Source: Armatimonadota bacterium
Lineage (GTDB): Bacteria > Armatimonadota > Fimbriimonadia > Fimbriimonadales > Fimbriimonadaceae
Assembly (NCBI GenBank): GCA_023428805.1
Contig: JAEYWW010000010.1
Coordinates: 1-5,499 of the forward strand
Length of the DNA: 5,499 bases
Reading direction: 5' to 3'
Position numbers and translations under genes: made by a program. How positions within the stretch are numbered: position 1 is the stretch's first letter; the number at the start of each line of letters is the position of its first letter. The notes under the pieces were generated by a model. That model saw only the letters and a list, made by a program, of their open reading frames with translations. It was not told the DNA's origin and did not search any database. Positions 1-4,370 of the stretch are shown one piece after another.

Positions 1-644
1 AAAAAGAGCAGTTCCCCTTGATGCACGAAAGCGATTCGATCCGCGACTCGAAAAACGCTGGTCACATCGTGGCTGACGACGATGCTGGTCGCATGAGTTC
101 GATCACGGGTTTCGACGATGAGGCTGTCGATGGAATAAGCCGTGACCGGATCAAGCCCGCTTGTCGGCTCGTCGTAGAGCAGCACTTTGGGTTCCAACGC
201 CAAGGCCCGCGCCAGGCCAACGCGCTTCCTCATGCCTCCCGACAGCTCGCTGGGCATCATCAGCTCCGTGCCGGGCATTCCGACCTCCTCCAAACTGGTG
301 CGTACGAGTTCGGCCTCCTGCGTCTTGTTCAGCTTGCGCCGTCTCTTGGCACCAAAAAGAATATTGTCGGCCACGTTCAGGTAGTCGAACAACGCCGCGT
401 ACTGGAACACCAGCCCGATCTGCTCGCGCCCCCGATCCGGCTCCTTCCGCATCGAAACCCCGTTCACCACCACATCGCCGGAGGTCGGCGTGATGAGTCC
501 CGCGATGCACTTGAGAAGAGTCGTTTTGCCGCCGCCCGACGAGCCCATGATGACGACGATTTCCGATTCGGTCACCTCCATGGTGATCCCCTTCAGCACC
601 TGGCGGTCGCTGTAGGTGTGGTGGACGTTCTGGACGGAGATCAT
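1..644 (-). CDS. ABC transporter ATP-binding protein, MlaF/Ttg2A (Mkl) family, C-terminus cut by window edge
   Basis: This is the ATPase of an ABC importer-like system of the MlaFEDB / Ttg2 / Mce type, which moves phospholipids or other lipids between the inner and outer layers of the envelope; it would act at the cytoplasmic face of the inner membrane with an MlaE permease and an MCE-domain MlaD. 214 codons are visible and the frame is open to base 1; the family is usually about 250-270 aa, so only a short C-terminal tail is missing. Visible motifs: Walker A GSSGGGKTT (residues 34-42), Q-loop Gln81 in LVFQYAALFD, signature LSGGMRKR (134-141), Walker B VLLYDEP (154-160) followed by TSGLDP, and switch His192 in VVSHDV. 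The FQYAALFD and LSGGMRKRVGLARALAL wording is typical of MlaF-like ATPases rather than LolD or amino-acid importers. Its ATG overlaps the upstream stop codon (ATGA), so translation is probably coupled. The family call is strong; the transported substrate is inference. Confidence 0.95.
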   Translation of the reverse strand, partial: MISVQNVHHTYSDRQVLKGITMEVTESEIVVIMGSSGGGKTTLLKCIAGLITPTSGDVVVNGVSMRKEPDRGREQIGLVFQYAALFDYLNVADNILFGAKRRRKLNKTQEAELVRTSLEEVGMPGTELMMPSELSGGMRKRVGLARALALEPKVLLYDEPTSGLDPVTAYSIDSLIVETRDRTHATSIVVSHDVTSVFRVADRIAFVHQGELLF

Positions 645-1708
645 GCGGGGATCGGCTGTTGTCGCGCATCCCGCACGCGGTCGATGACATCTTGGTTGAC
701 CTCGCGGTCGAACGCGCGGAAGCGGTCCAGTTTGAACCCAAGTTTGGCCGCCATGCGCTGAGTTTCTTCGACTTGTGCGACCGAGACTTCCTTTCCGATG
801 GTGAAGTTTTCCGGGCGGTTTTCGAGTGCGAGCATCATGGTCTCCGACATGCAGGCGTAGGCGGTGCCTTGCGGGAATCCGAAGTCAAACGTGAACTCCG
901 GCTTGCCCGGAACCTTGACGATTCCGCCCTCGATCACCAGCACATCCGGCCTTTCCTGGACGACCCGGACCGAAACATCGCGCGGACGCGCCACATCGCA
1001 GATGATTGCGCCCGGCTTGAGGTGCTCCGGCAGGATGATTGCCGTGTCCGAACTGGTCACGGTCACGACCACGTCGGCCTCTCGAATGCGCGAGACTTCG
1101 GTGGTGGCCTCGGCGTTCCTCAAGTCATTGGCGACAAGCTGCGTCCGCTCCAGATCACGCCCGACCACGAGAGTGCGGGCGAATTGGGGCGACATGATCG
1201 CCGCGCAGGTGTGCCCGATCGAGCCCGTCGCGCCGACCACGGCGAGAGTCGCCTGCGAGACGTTCATATCCACCATCTTGCAGACCTCGAAAGTCGCTTC
1301 TATCGCCGTCGCGACGGTGTAGCTGTTGCCCGTGGTGACCGCAATCTTGCCCTTCACGCGCTCTGCGACCGTCACTCCGCCATCGCCGACAACGCTCGTG
1401 AATGCGCCCAGTCCGATCAGTTCACATCCTTCCTTGGCAGCCAGTTCCGCGCATTGCGTGATCCGGTCATAGGCGAAATTCACGTCATACGACATGAACA
1501 TGTTGGGGGTCATCGGACAGCCCATGAAGAGCCCCTCGGTCTTCGCGCCGTTGATCGCTTCGATTCCTCGAAACTCGCCCGCCACCATCGGCTTTTTGAA
1601 CCGGAGAGCGGTCTCGATGACGCCGTCCGGCCAGCTTTTCATGAACGGATACTTCCGCGCGATATCCTTGGCGAACAGGGGGTGGATGATGAAGGCGAAT
1701 CGGGTCAA
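641..1708 (-). CDS. Aar-like NAD(P)-binding reductase (long-chain acyl-ACP reductase / shikimate-dehydrogenase-like), TTG start
   Basis: 355 aa. The protein resembles cyanobacterial long-chain acyl-ACP reductase, which reduces fatty acyl-ACP to aldehyde, and a related family I recall from Firmicutes that is usually labelled shikimate dehydrogenase. Shared blocks are GLGAFTSVVG (99-108), VTTGNSYTVATA (124-135), the Rossmann loop VVGATGSIG (157-165), CDVARPRD (237-244), EGGIVKVPG (260-268) and YACMSETMMLALE (284-296). Cys286 in ACMSE lines up with the acyl-thioester cysteine of Aar (Cys294 in Synechococcus, from memory). The open frame extends upstream into the neighbouring gene, but that part lies out of frame over a conserved coding sequence. 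The start chosen is TTG at 1708, giving MTRFAFIIHPL, the N-terminus typical of relatives, with GAGG 9 nt upstream; TTG at 1717 is the alternative. It follows the quinate-dehydrogenase-like gene by 29 nt and overlaps the ABC gene by 4 nt. Family confident; substrate unproven, and no aldehyde-deformylating oxygenase is visible. Confidence 0.9.
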   Translation of the reverse strand: MTRFAFIIHPLFAKDIARKYPFMKSWPDGVIETALRFKKPMVAGEFRGIEAINGAKTEGLFMGCPMTPNMFMSYDVNFAYDRITQCAELAAKEGCELIGLGAFTSVVGDGGVTVAERVKGKIAVTTGNSYTVATAIEATFEVCKMVDMNVSQATLAVVGATGSIGHTCAAIMSPQFARTLVVGRDLERTQLVANDLRNAEATTEVSRIREADVVVTVTSSDTAIILPEHLKPGAIICDVARPRDVSVRVVQERPDVLVIEGGIVKVPGKPEFTFDFGFPQGTAYACMSETMMLALENRPENFTIGKEVSVAQVEETQRMAAKLGFKLDRFRAFDREVNQDVIDRVRDARQQPIPA

Positions 1709-1717
1709 TTCTTTCAA

Positions 1718-1721
1718 CCTC
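1718..1721 (-). promoter_or_regulatory. Shine-Dalgarno-like GAGG that decides the TTG start of the Aar-like gene
   Basis: On the minus strand GAGG lies 9 nt before the TTG at 1708 and directly abuts the TTG at 1717. The spacing fits the 1708 start, as does the N-terminus it yields. No ATG or GTG occurs in frame between the upstream gene's stop (1738) and the conserved FAFIIHPL segment. Confidence 0.5.
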
Positions 1722-1737
1722 GAAGGCGGAGGCCAGT

Positions 1738-2649
1738 TTACCGGACCGGGTTCAGCTCGATGACATTCGGTTTCCAATCCAGCTTCTTCAAGACGTCCAG
1801 ATAGTCGTTCTCGTTCAGGTCCGAAGGCTTGCGACCAAGGAGTGAGACGATCACGCCCTCCATGACGTTGGTCGCGAAGGTTTCGCCGCCCATCACCGGG
1901 GTCGTCGTGATGGCACGCCACGCTCCGGCCTGCTTGAGCCAATCCAAATCAGCTTTACGCAGTGTTTGCGTCAGGATCGTCTTGTCCTTCAAGTTGTCCG
2001 GCGCATAGCGGCGAATGTAATGCCAGTCGCCGCAGATGAAGCTCGCTTCATTGAAGAGTTTGGGAAACTTCGGCGTGCGTGTGTCCTGCTTTTCTCCGGT
2101 CGGGTAGAGCCACTTGAAGGGCAGTTTGGTGATGATCGGAAGGCTGATCGCGCCGATCATCTCGACCGCGCGATAATTTCTGATCGGGATTGGAAGGCCG
2201 AGCGCGAAGCAGATGTCGCCGTAGCAGATGTTCGGGCAGACCTCATCGAGCGACTGCGCCATGCCGTAGCGATCCACCGCGCTGACCAGCAGCACGGTCT
2301 CCTCTTGAAAATGAACGATCTTCTCGTGGTGGAGATAATGGATCGCCTCGCGCTCCAGAGTGTGCTTGAGGCCGGACCCGTCCACGACGGGAGTCGTCTT
2401 GACATCCCTGATGAGGTTGAGAATCTCGCGGAAGGCGTATCGCTTATCGCCCACCACGACCCAGATGTCCGCGCCGCCGACGCCGAGCGCGTCCACTTCG
2501 CCGTCCAGCTCCTCCATCAGCGCCTTGAAGCGGGCGGTGTCTCCGTCAGTTCCCCGGCGTTCGATGGAGAACTGCTCGCCGAGGATTTCGGCCTCGTGGA
2601 CCTTGTCCCGCTTGGAGCTGCCCAGACTGACGGAGACGACGCGCTTCAT
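1738..2649 (-). CDS. Conserved protein of the family annotated as quinate 5-dehydrogenase (function uncertain)
   Basis: 303 aa. It begins MKRVVSVSLGSSKRD, and with GTDGD (33-37), VDALGVGGADIW (52-63), TTPVVDGSGLKHTLERE (85-101), LVSAVDRYGMA (121-131), LPFKWLYPTGEKQ (176-188), ICGDWHYIRRY (205-215) and TTTPVMGGETFATNVME (248-264) this matches a family I recall from Moorella-like Firmicutes under the name quinate 5-dehydrogenase. I see no classical GxGxxG dinucleotide loop, so the name may be inherited rather than demonstrated. No signal peptide or membrane segment is visible; it is probably cytoplasmic. The open frame continues about 90 bases upstream across the end of ridA, but ATG 2649 is chosen because MKRVVSVSLGSS is the family's N-terminus. 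It starts 4 nt after the ridA stop with no clear Shine-Dalgarno, consistent with translational coupling. The adjacent Aar-like gene suggests a shared pathway. Family membership is confident, biochemical function is not. Confidence 0.88.
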   Translation of the reverse strand: MKRVVSVSLGSSKRDKVHEAEILGEQFSIERRGTDGDTARFKALMEELDGEVDALGVGGADIWVVVGDKRYAFREILNLIRDVKTTPVVDGSGLKHTLEREAIHYLHHEKIVHFQEETVLLVSAVDRYGMAQSLDEVCPNICYGDICFALGLPIPIRNYRAVEMIGAISLPIITKLPFKWLYPTGEKQDTRTPKFPKLFNEASFICGDWHYIRRYAPDNLKDKTILTQTLRKADLDWLKQAGAWRAITTTPVMGGETFATNVMEGVIVSLLGRKPSDLNENDYLDVLKKLDWKPNVIELNPVR

Positions 2650-2653
2650 ACGA

Positions 2654-3034
2654 TCAGCAGACGCAGATGGCCTCGATTTCGACGTCCACGTTCTTCGGCA
2701 GTCCCGCGACTGCGACGGTGGAACGCGCAGGCGGCTCACCCTCGAAAAGCTCGGCGTAAATGCCGTTGACGGTTGCGAAATGATCCATCGAGCTCAAGAA
2801 GATCGTCGTCTTCACGATGTTCGCCGGGGTGAGATTCGCCGAGGCGAGCATGGCGCGGATGTTGGCGACCACCTGCTTCGTCTGCTCCTCGATCCCCCCC
2901 TCGACCAGCGTCCCGTCCGCCGTCAGCGGAATCTGCCCGCTCATGAAGAAGAACTTTCCTTCCGCGAACACCGCCTGGCTGTAGGGCCCGATCGCCGCCG
3001 GTGCCTGGTCGGTGCTATGAACCTGTCTTTGCAT
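2654..3034 (-). CDS. ridA: RidA family 2-iminobutanoate/2-iminopropanoate deaminase
   Basis: 126 aa, the normal length for RidA (YjgF/YER057c/UK114). These cytosolic trimers hydrolyse reactive enamine/imine intermediates released by PLP-dependent dehydratases, preventing damage to other PLP enzymes. Visible hallmarks are APAAIGPYSQAV (11-22, Tyr18), FMSGQIPL (30-37), DIVKTT-like NIVKTTIFLSSMDHFATVN (72-90), and PPARSTV (101-107) with Arg104, the carboxylate-binding arginine equivalent to E. coli Arg105. Glu119 in VEIEAI corresponds to E. coli Glu120, and Asn90 is kept. Thr106 stands where E. coli has Cys107. The protein ends ICVC rather than the common basic tail. It is the first gene of the minus-strand operon; no Shine-Dalgarno is seen before the ATG, but a -10-like hexamer lies 8 nt upstream. 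RidA-fold relatives can have other substrates, so the exact reaction is inferred from the conserved active site. Confidence 0.96.
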   Translation of the reverse strand: MQRQVHSTDQAPAAIGPYSQAVFAEGKFFFMSGQIPLTADGTLVEGGIEEQTKQVVANIRAMLASANLTPANIVKTTIFLSSMDHFATVNGIYAELFEGEPPARSTVAVAGLPKNVDVEIEAICVC

Positions 3035-3042
3035 GGAGTCGA

Positions 3043-3048
3043 AGGTTA
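3043..3048 (-). promoter_or_regulatory. Candidate -10 element (TAACCT) of the ridA operon, leaderless-type spacing
   Basis: On the minus strand TAACCT ends 8 nt before the ridA ATG, a TANNNT hexamer placed so that transcription would begin at or next to the start codon. No convincing -35 is present; its expected place falls inside the arm of palindromic repeat A (3059-3086). Inferred from spacing and from the same arrangement at two other genes in the window. Confidence 0.4.
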
Positions 3049-3058
3049 CCGCCTCTTT

Positions 3059-3175
3059 GGAGTGCGGGCAGGCATGACCGCTTTCACTTCCGCCGGAGGT
3101 GGCCTGTCGCTCTACGATTCAGAACAGCGAGGGCGGCTCCGCCGCAGATGAAAGCGGCGATGCCTCGCGCACTCC
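3059..3175. repeat. Palindromic repeat A, copy 1 (117 bp)
   Basis: The outer arms 3059-3086 and 3149-3175 pair: GGAGTGCG with CGCACTCC, AGGCAT with ATGCCT, and CCGCTTTCA with TGAAAGCGG, separated by small bulges. The interior has a second stem formed by CCGCCGGAGG on the left and CTCCGCCG on the right, capped by a loop around CTCTACGATTCAGA. It is about 80% identical, in direct orientation, to copy 2 at 3567-3684. Its left edge lies 10 nt upstream of the ridA -10 candidate. Confidence 0.9.
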
Positions 3176-3194
3176 ATGACATGAGCCGCAACGG

Positions 3195-3224
3195 GTGGTG
3201 CACCTCTCCAGAGGTGCAGGTCTG
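3195..3224 (+). repeat. 30-bp hairpin element B, copy 1
   Basis: It contains the perfect palindrome TGCACCTCT-CC-AGAGGTGCA (3199-3218) flanked by GTGG and GGTCTG. The same 30 bp recur in inverse orientation at 3498-3527 with 28 of 30 identical bases, so the flanks, not just the self-complementary core, are repeated. Confidence 0.85.
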
Positions 3225-3231
3225 TCGGAGT

Positions 3232-3249
3232 GCTCGACCTGGGTCGAGC
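3232..3249. repeat. Perfect mini-hairpin
   Basis: GCTCGACC-TG-GGTCGAGC: eight complementary pairs around two bases (in practice about seven pairs with a four-base loop). It is not followed by a T-run on either strand, so it does not look like an intrinsic terminator. Confidence 0.75.
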
Positions 3250-3258
3250 TCTGGATTG

Positions 3259-3292
3259 AGCACCTTGGTGCTTCAGCGCGATGGAGAGCGCT
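3259..3292. repeat. Two adjacent mini-hairpins
   Basis: AGCACC-TT-GGTGCT (3259-3272) is a perfect six-pair inverted repeat. Two bases further on, AGCGC (3275-3279) pairs with GCGCT (3288-3292) across an eight-base loop. Both belong to the same style of short GC-rich hairpin as the neighbouring elements. Confidence 0.65.
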
Positions 3293-3304
3293 TTGAGGAG
3301 GATA

Positions 3305-3386
3305 GGGAGTGGGCACGGCCTCACAGGAGTTCGGCCCTCCAGGGTTTGGAATGGAGGGCGAACTCCCGCGAGGCTCTTGCCCTCCC
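3305..3386. repeat. Long hairpin element C, copy 1
   Basis: The left arm 3305-3340 starts GGGAGTGGGCACGG and ends GAGTTCGGCCCTCC. The right arm 3353-3386 starts GGAGGGCGAACTCC and ends TTGCCCTCCC. The arms are complementary over about 30 pairs with a few bulges, around a 12-base loop. The left arm recurs at the right end of the window (5457-5495), about 32 of 39 bases identical, so this is a dispersed repeat rather than a unique structure. Confidence 0.85.
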
Positions 3387-3414
3387 AGGCCGGAGACATC
3401 CGCCCCGGACCGCT

Positions 3415-3454
3415 CCGCTTCAGCGGGGCCCTCGGACTCCCGCACTTCAGTGCG
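3415..3454. repeat. Two mini-hairpins with TC apex
   Basis: CCGCT-TC-AGCGG (3415-3426) and CGCACT-TC-AGTGCG (3441-3454) are perfect inverted repeats sharing the same CTTCAG core at the turn. They lie 14 nt apart, to the right of hairpin C. Confidence 0.65.
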
Positions 3455-3497
3455 CTCAATTCCGCATTGCTGCCGAGTCAAGGCTTAAATCAGCACG

Positions 3498-3527
3498 CAG
3501 TCCTGCACCTCGGGAGAGGTGCACCAC
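3498..3527 (-). repeat. 30-bp hairpin element B, copy 2 (inverse orientation)
   Basis: On the minus strand it reads GTGGTGCACCTCTCC and on through GAGGTGCAGGACTG, differing from copy 1 at two positions. Its own palindrome is TGCACCTC-GGGA-GAGGTGCA (3504-3523). Together with copy 1 it brackets about 270 bp that include hairpin C and the mini-hairpins. Confidence 0.85.
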
Positions 3528-3566
3528 AAGGAAGGCGCGTCGCGTCGCGCATTCCACACAGCACAT

Positions 3567-3684
3567 GGAGTGCGGTCAGATATGACCGCTTTCAATTCCG
3601 CCGGAGGCGGCCTCCCACTCTACGATCCAGAGCAACGGGGGCGGCTCCGCCGCAAATGAAAGCGGCGATATCTCGCCGCACTCC
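3567..3684. repeat. Palindromic repeat A, copy 2 (118 bp)
   Basis: The arms 3567-3594 and 3657-3684 pair better than in copy 1: GGAGTGCGG with CCGCACTCC, AGATAT with ATATCT, and CCGCTTTCA with TGAAAGCGG. Relative to copy 1, AGGCAT/ATGCCT has become AGATAT/ATATCT, two substitutions matched on both arms. The interior stem (CCGCCGGAGGCGG against GGGGGCGGCTCCGCCG) and the CTCTACGAT loop are also kept. Confidence 0.9.
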
Positions 3685-3843
3685 AAAGATGGAGGACATC
3701 ATTTTGAGAAGACTTGGGGGCCTTGGCGCTCCGGGAGGTTGAGGATCGGGGGGCTGACCTTTCGCTAGGCTGAAAAAAGCTCTCACCCGCTCAGATGCTT
3801 GGAAGCAATTAACGCAACAATGCGCTCCATAGAAGCTGACGTG
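3685..3843. other. Intergenic stretch with no recognised feature
   Basis: About 160 bp between repeat A copy 2 and the hairpin after the DinB-like gene. A minus-strand open frame of 99 codons crosses it (3592-3891) but extends into the repeat, has low-complexity PPDPQPPGAPRPP composition and no visible domain. I see no promoter, RNA gene or repeat that I can support here. Confidence 0.5.
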
Positions 3844-3876
3844 CGTAGCCCGCAGGGAGAATCCCTGCGGACTACG
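3844..3876 (-). terminator. Strong hairpin directly downstream of the DinB-like gene (REP-like or terminator-like)
   Basis: CGTAGCCCGCAGGGA (3844-3858), loop GAA, then TCCCTGCGGACTACG (3862-3876). All 15 pairs form when transcribed from the minus strand, where the single odd pair is a G-U wobble; on the plus strand it would be a C-A mismatch. It lies 11 nt after the stop at 3888. There is no U-run after it, so it fits a stabilising 3' hairpin, a repeat element, or a factor-assisted stop better than a classical intrinsic terminator. Confidence 0.55.
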
Positions 3877-3887
3877 GGGCGACTCCG

Positions 3888-4358
3888 TCAAGAGATGGTT
3901 GCGGCTTCGGTTGCGAGATAGCTGGAAAGCTGCTCCAGATGGAACATATCGTTGGCCAGAACCAGCGAGATGTACTCGCGGACTGTCATGTTGTGTCCGC
4001 CCAGATTGAACGTCTTCTCCATGTCGTCCTTGCTCATCTGGCGGAGGTAGTCGGTGGTCATCTGGCGTCGGCTTTCAAAAACTTCCGCTTCGTGGAAGAC
4101 GTTTTTGTCCGCGTAGTGGTGCTGCATCGCGCGTTCGACAGGGTCGATGTTGTCGACTTCGGAACCGGGCCGAAGATTGGCCATGCGGAGCCGGTCGAGG
4201 ATGATCATTTCGTTGTCCGCGAGGCTCGCGATGGCTTCGCGTGGGGAGAAGGAGGCGCGCCCCGTTCGGTCGTCAAGTCGGTCAGTGGGAAAAACGCGCA
4301 GGACGCGTTCGACCAACCGAGGGGCGGAGCTGAGTGCTTCGAGGATTTCTTCCCTCAT
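3888..4358 (-). CDS. DinB-like four-helix-bundle protein (DinB/YfiT superfamily), partly missing metal-ligand histidines
   Basis: 156 aa, the usual size for small DinB/YfiT-fold proteins, which form four-helix bundles that often bind a divalent metal through three histidines and act in thiol transfer or stress responses. The N-terminal helix (LEALSSAPRLVERVLRVFP), the FSPREAIASLADNE block (37-50) and the C-terminal MTVREYISLVLANDMFHLEQL helix (124-144) have the family layout. The first ligand, normally His in a V/I-x-H-L-A-D-x-E block, is Ser45 here, and the last helix keeps only His140 of the common H-x-x-x-H pair, so metal binding may be lost or altered. No signal peptide or membrane segment. 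The gene stands alone on the minus strand, divergent from the lipoprotein gene. Start ATG 4358 has only a weak AAGG close upstream and a -10-like TAATCT 6 nt away. Fold call fairly sure; activity unknown. Confidence 0.8.
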   Translation of the reverse strand: MREEILEALSSAPRLVERVLRVFPTDRLDDRTGRASFSPREAIASLADNEMIILDRLRMANLRPGSEVDNIDPVERAMQHHYADKNVFHEAEVFESRRQMTTDYLRQMSKDDMEKTFNLGGHNMTVREYISLVLANDMFHLEQLSSYLATEAATIS

Positions 4359-4364
4359 GCCTTT

Positions 4365-4370
4365 AGATTA
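4365..4370 (-). promoter_or_regulatory. Candidate -10 element (TAATCT) of the DinB-like gene, leaderless-type spacing
   Basis: TAATCT on the minus strand sits 6 nt before the ATG at 4358, so the mRNA would begin at or near the start codon. I find no good -35 at 16-18 nt. It is supported by the matching arrangement at the divergent lipoprotein gene and at ridA. Confidence 0.4.

Larger units (their letters stand above)
3059..3684. repeat. Palindromic repeat cluster (REP/BIME-like) filling the ridA-dinB intergenic region
   Basis: About 626 bp with no credible gene but with at least eight inverted repeats placed end to end: long hairpins A, C and A', the 30-bp pair B/B', and short perfect hairpins between. 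Open frames here have no recognisable protein features and run straight through both arms of hairpins. A and A' are direct repeats at the two ends and B/B' are inverted, so the block looks like an assembly of dispersed repeat units rather than one duplicated gene. No transposase or tRNA gene is visible beside it. The individual elements are listed separately. Confidence 0.85.

Noticed and set aside
151..741. A 196-codon minus-strand open frame over the ABC ATPase
   Set aside because: It is a frame-shifted reading of the same DNA; the true frame gives Walker A, signature and Walker B motifs and is missing from simple listings only because it has no stop before base 1.
659..1804. A 381-codon plus-strand open frame opposite the Aar-like gene
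   Set aside because: The minus strand carries conserved family motifs over the whole stretch; the plus-strand frame is His/Arg/Asp-rich with no domain, typical of antisense shadow in GC-rich DNA.
2650..2739. A longer start at 2739 for the quinate-dehydrogenase-like gene
   Set aside because: The extra 30 residues overlap the conserved end of ridA out of frame and are not part of the family's N-terminus, which is MKRVVSVSLGSS.
1966..2769. A 267-codon plus-strand open frame across the quinate-dehydrogenase-like gene
   Set aside because: It is antisense to a conserved protein and spans the junction between two real genes; no recognisable motif.
3059..3684. A CRISPR array
   Set aside because: The repeats are few, of different sizes, mixed in orientation and not separated by uniform spacers, and no cas gene is visible.
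3059..3684. An attachment site or insertion sequence with transposase
   Set aside because: There is no tRNA gene, integrase or transposase in the window; only non-coding palindromes are seen.
3001..3742. Several overlapping open frames (3001-3585, 3281-3742, 3112-3481) in the repeat cluster
   Set aside because: They pass through both arms of hairpins, have low-complexity Arg/Pro/Ser-rich translations and no plausible starts with supporting signals.
3766..3784. AGGCTGAAAAAAGCT as a terminator
   Set aside because: The stem would be only about four pairs with an A-rich loop and no following T-run on either strand.
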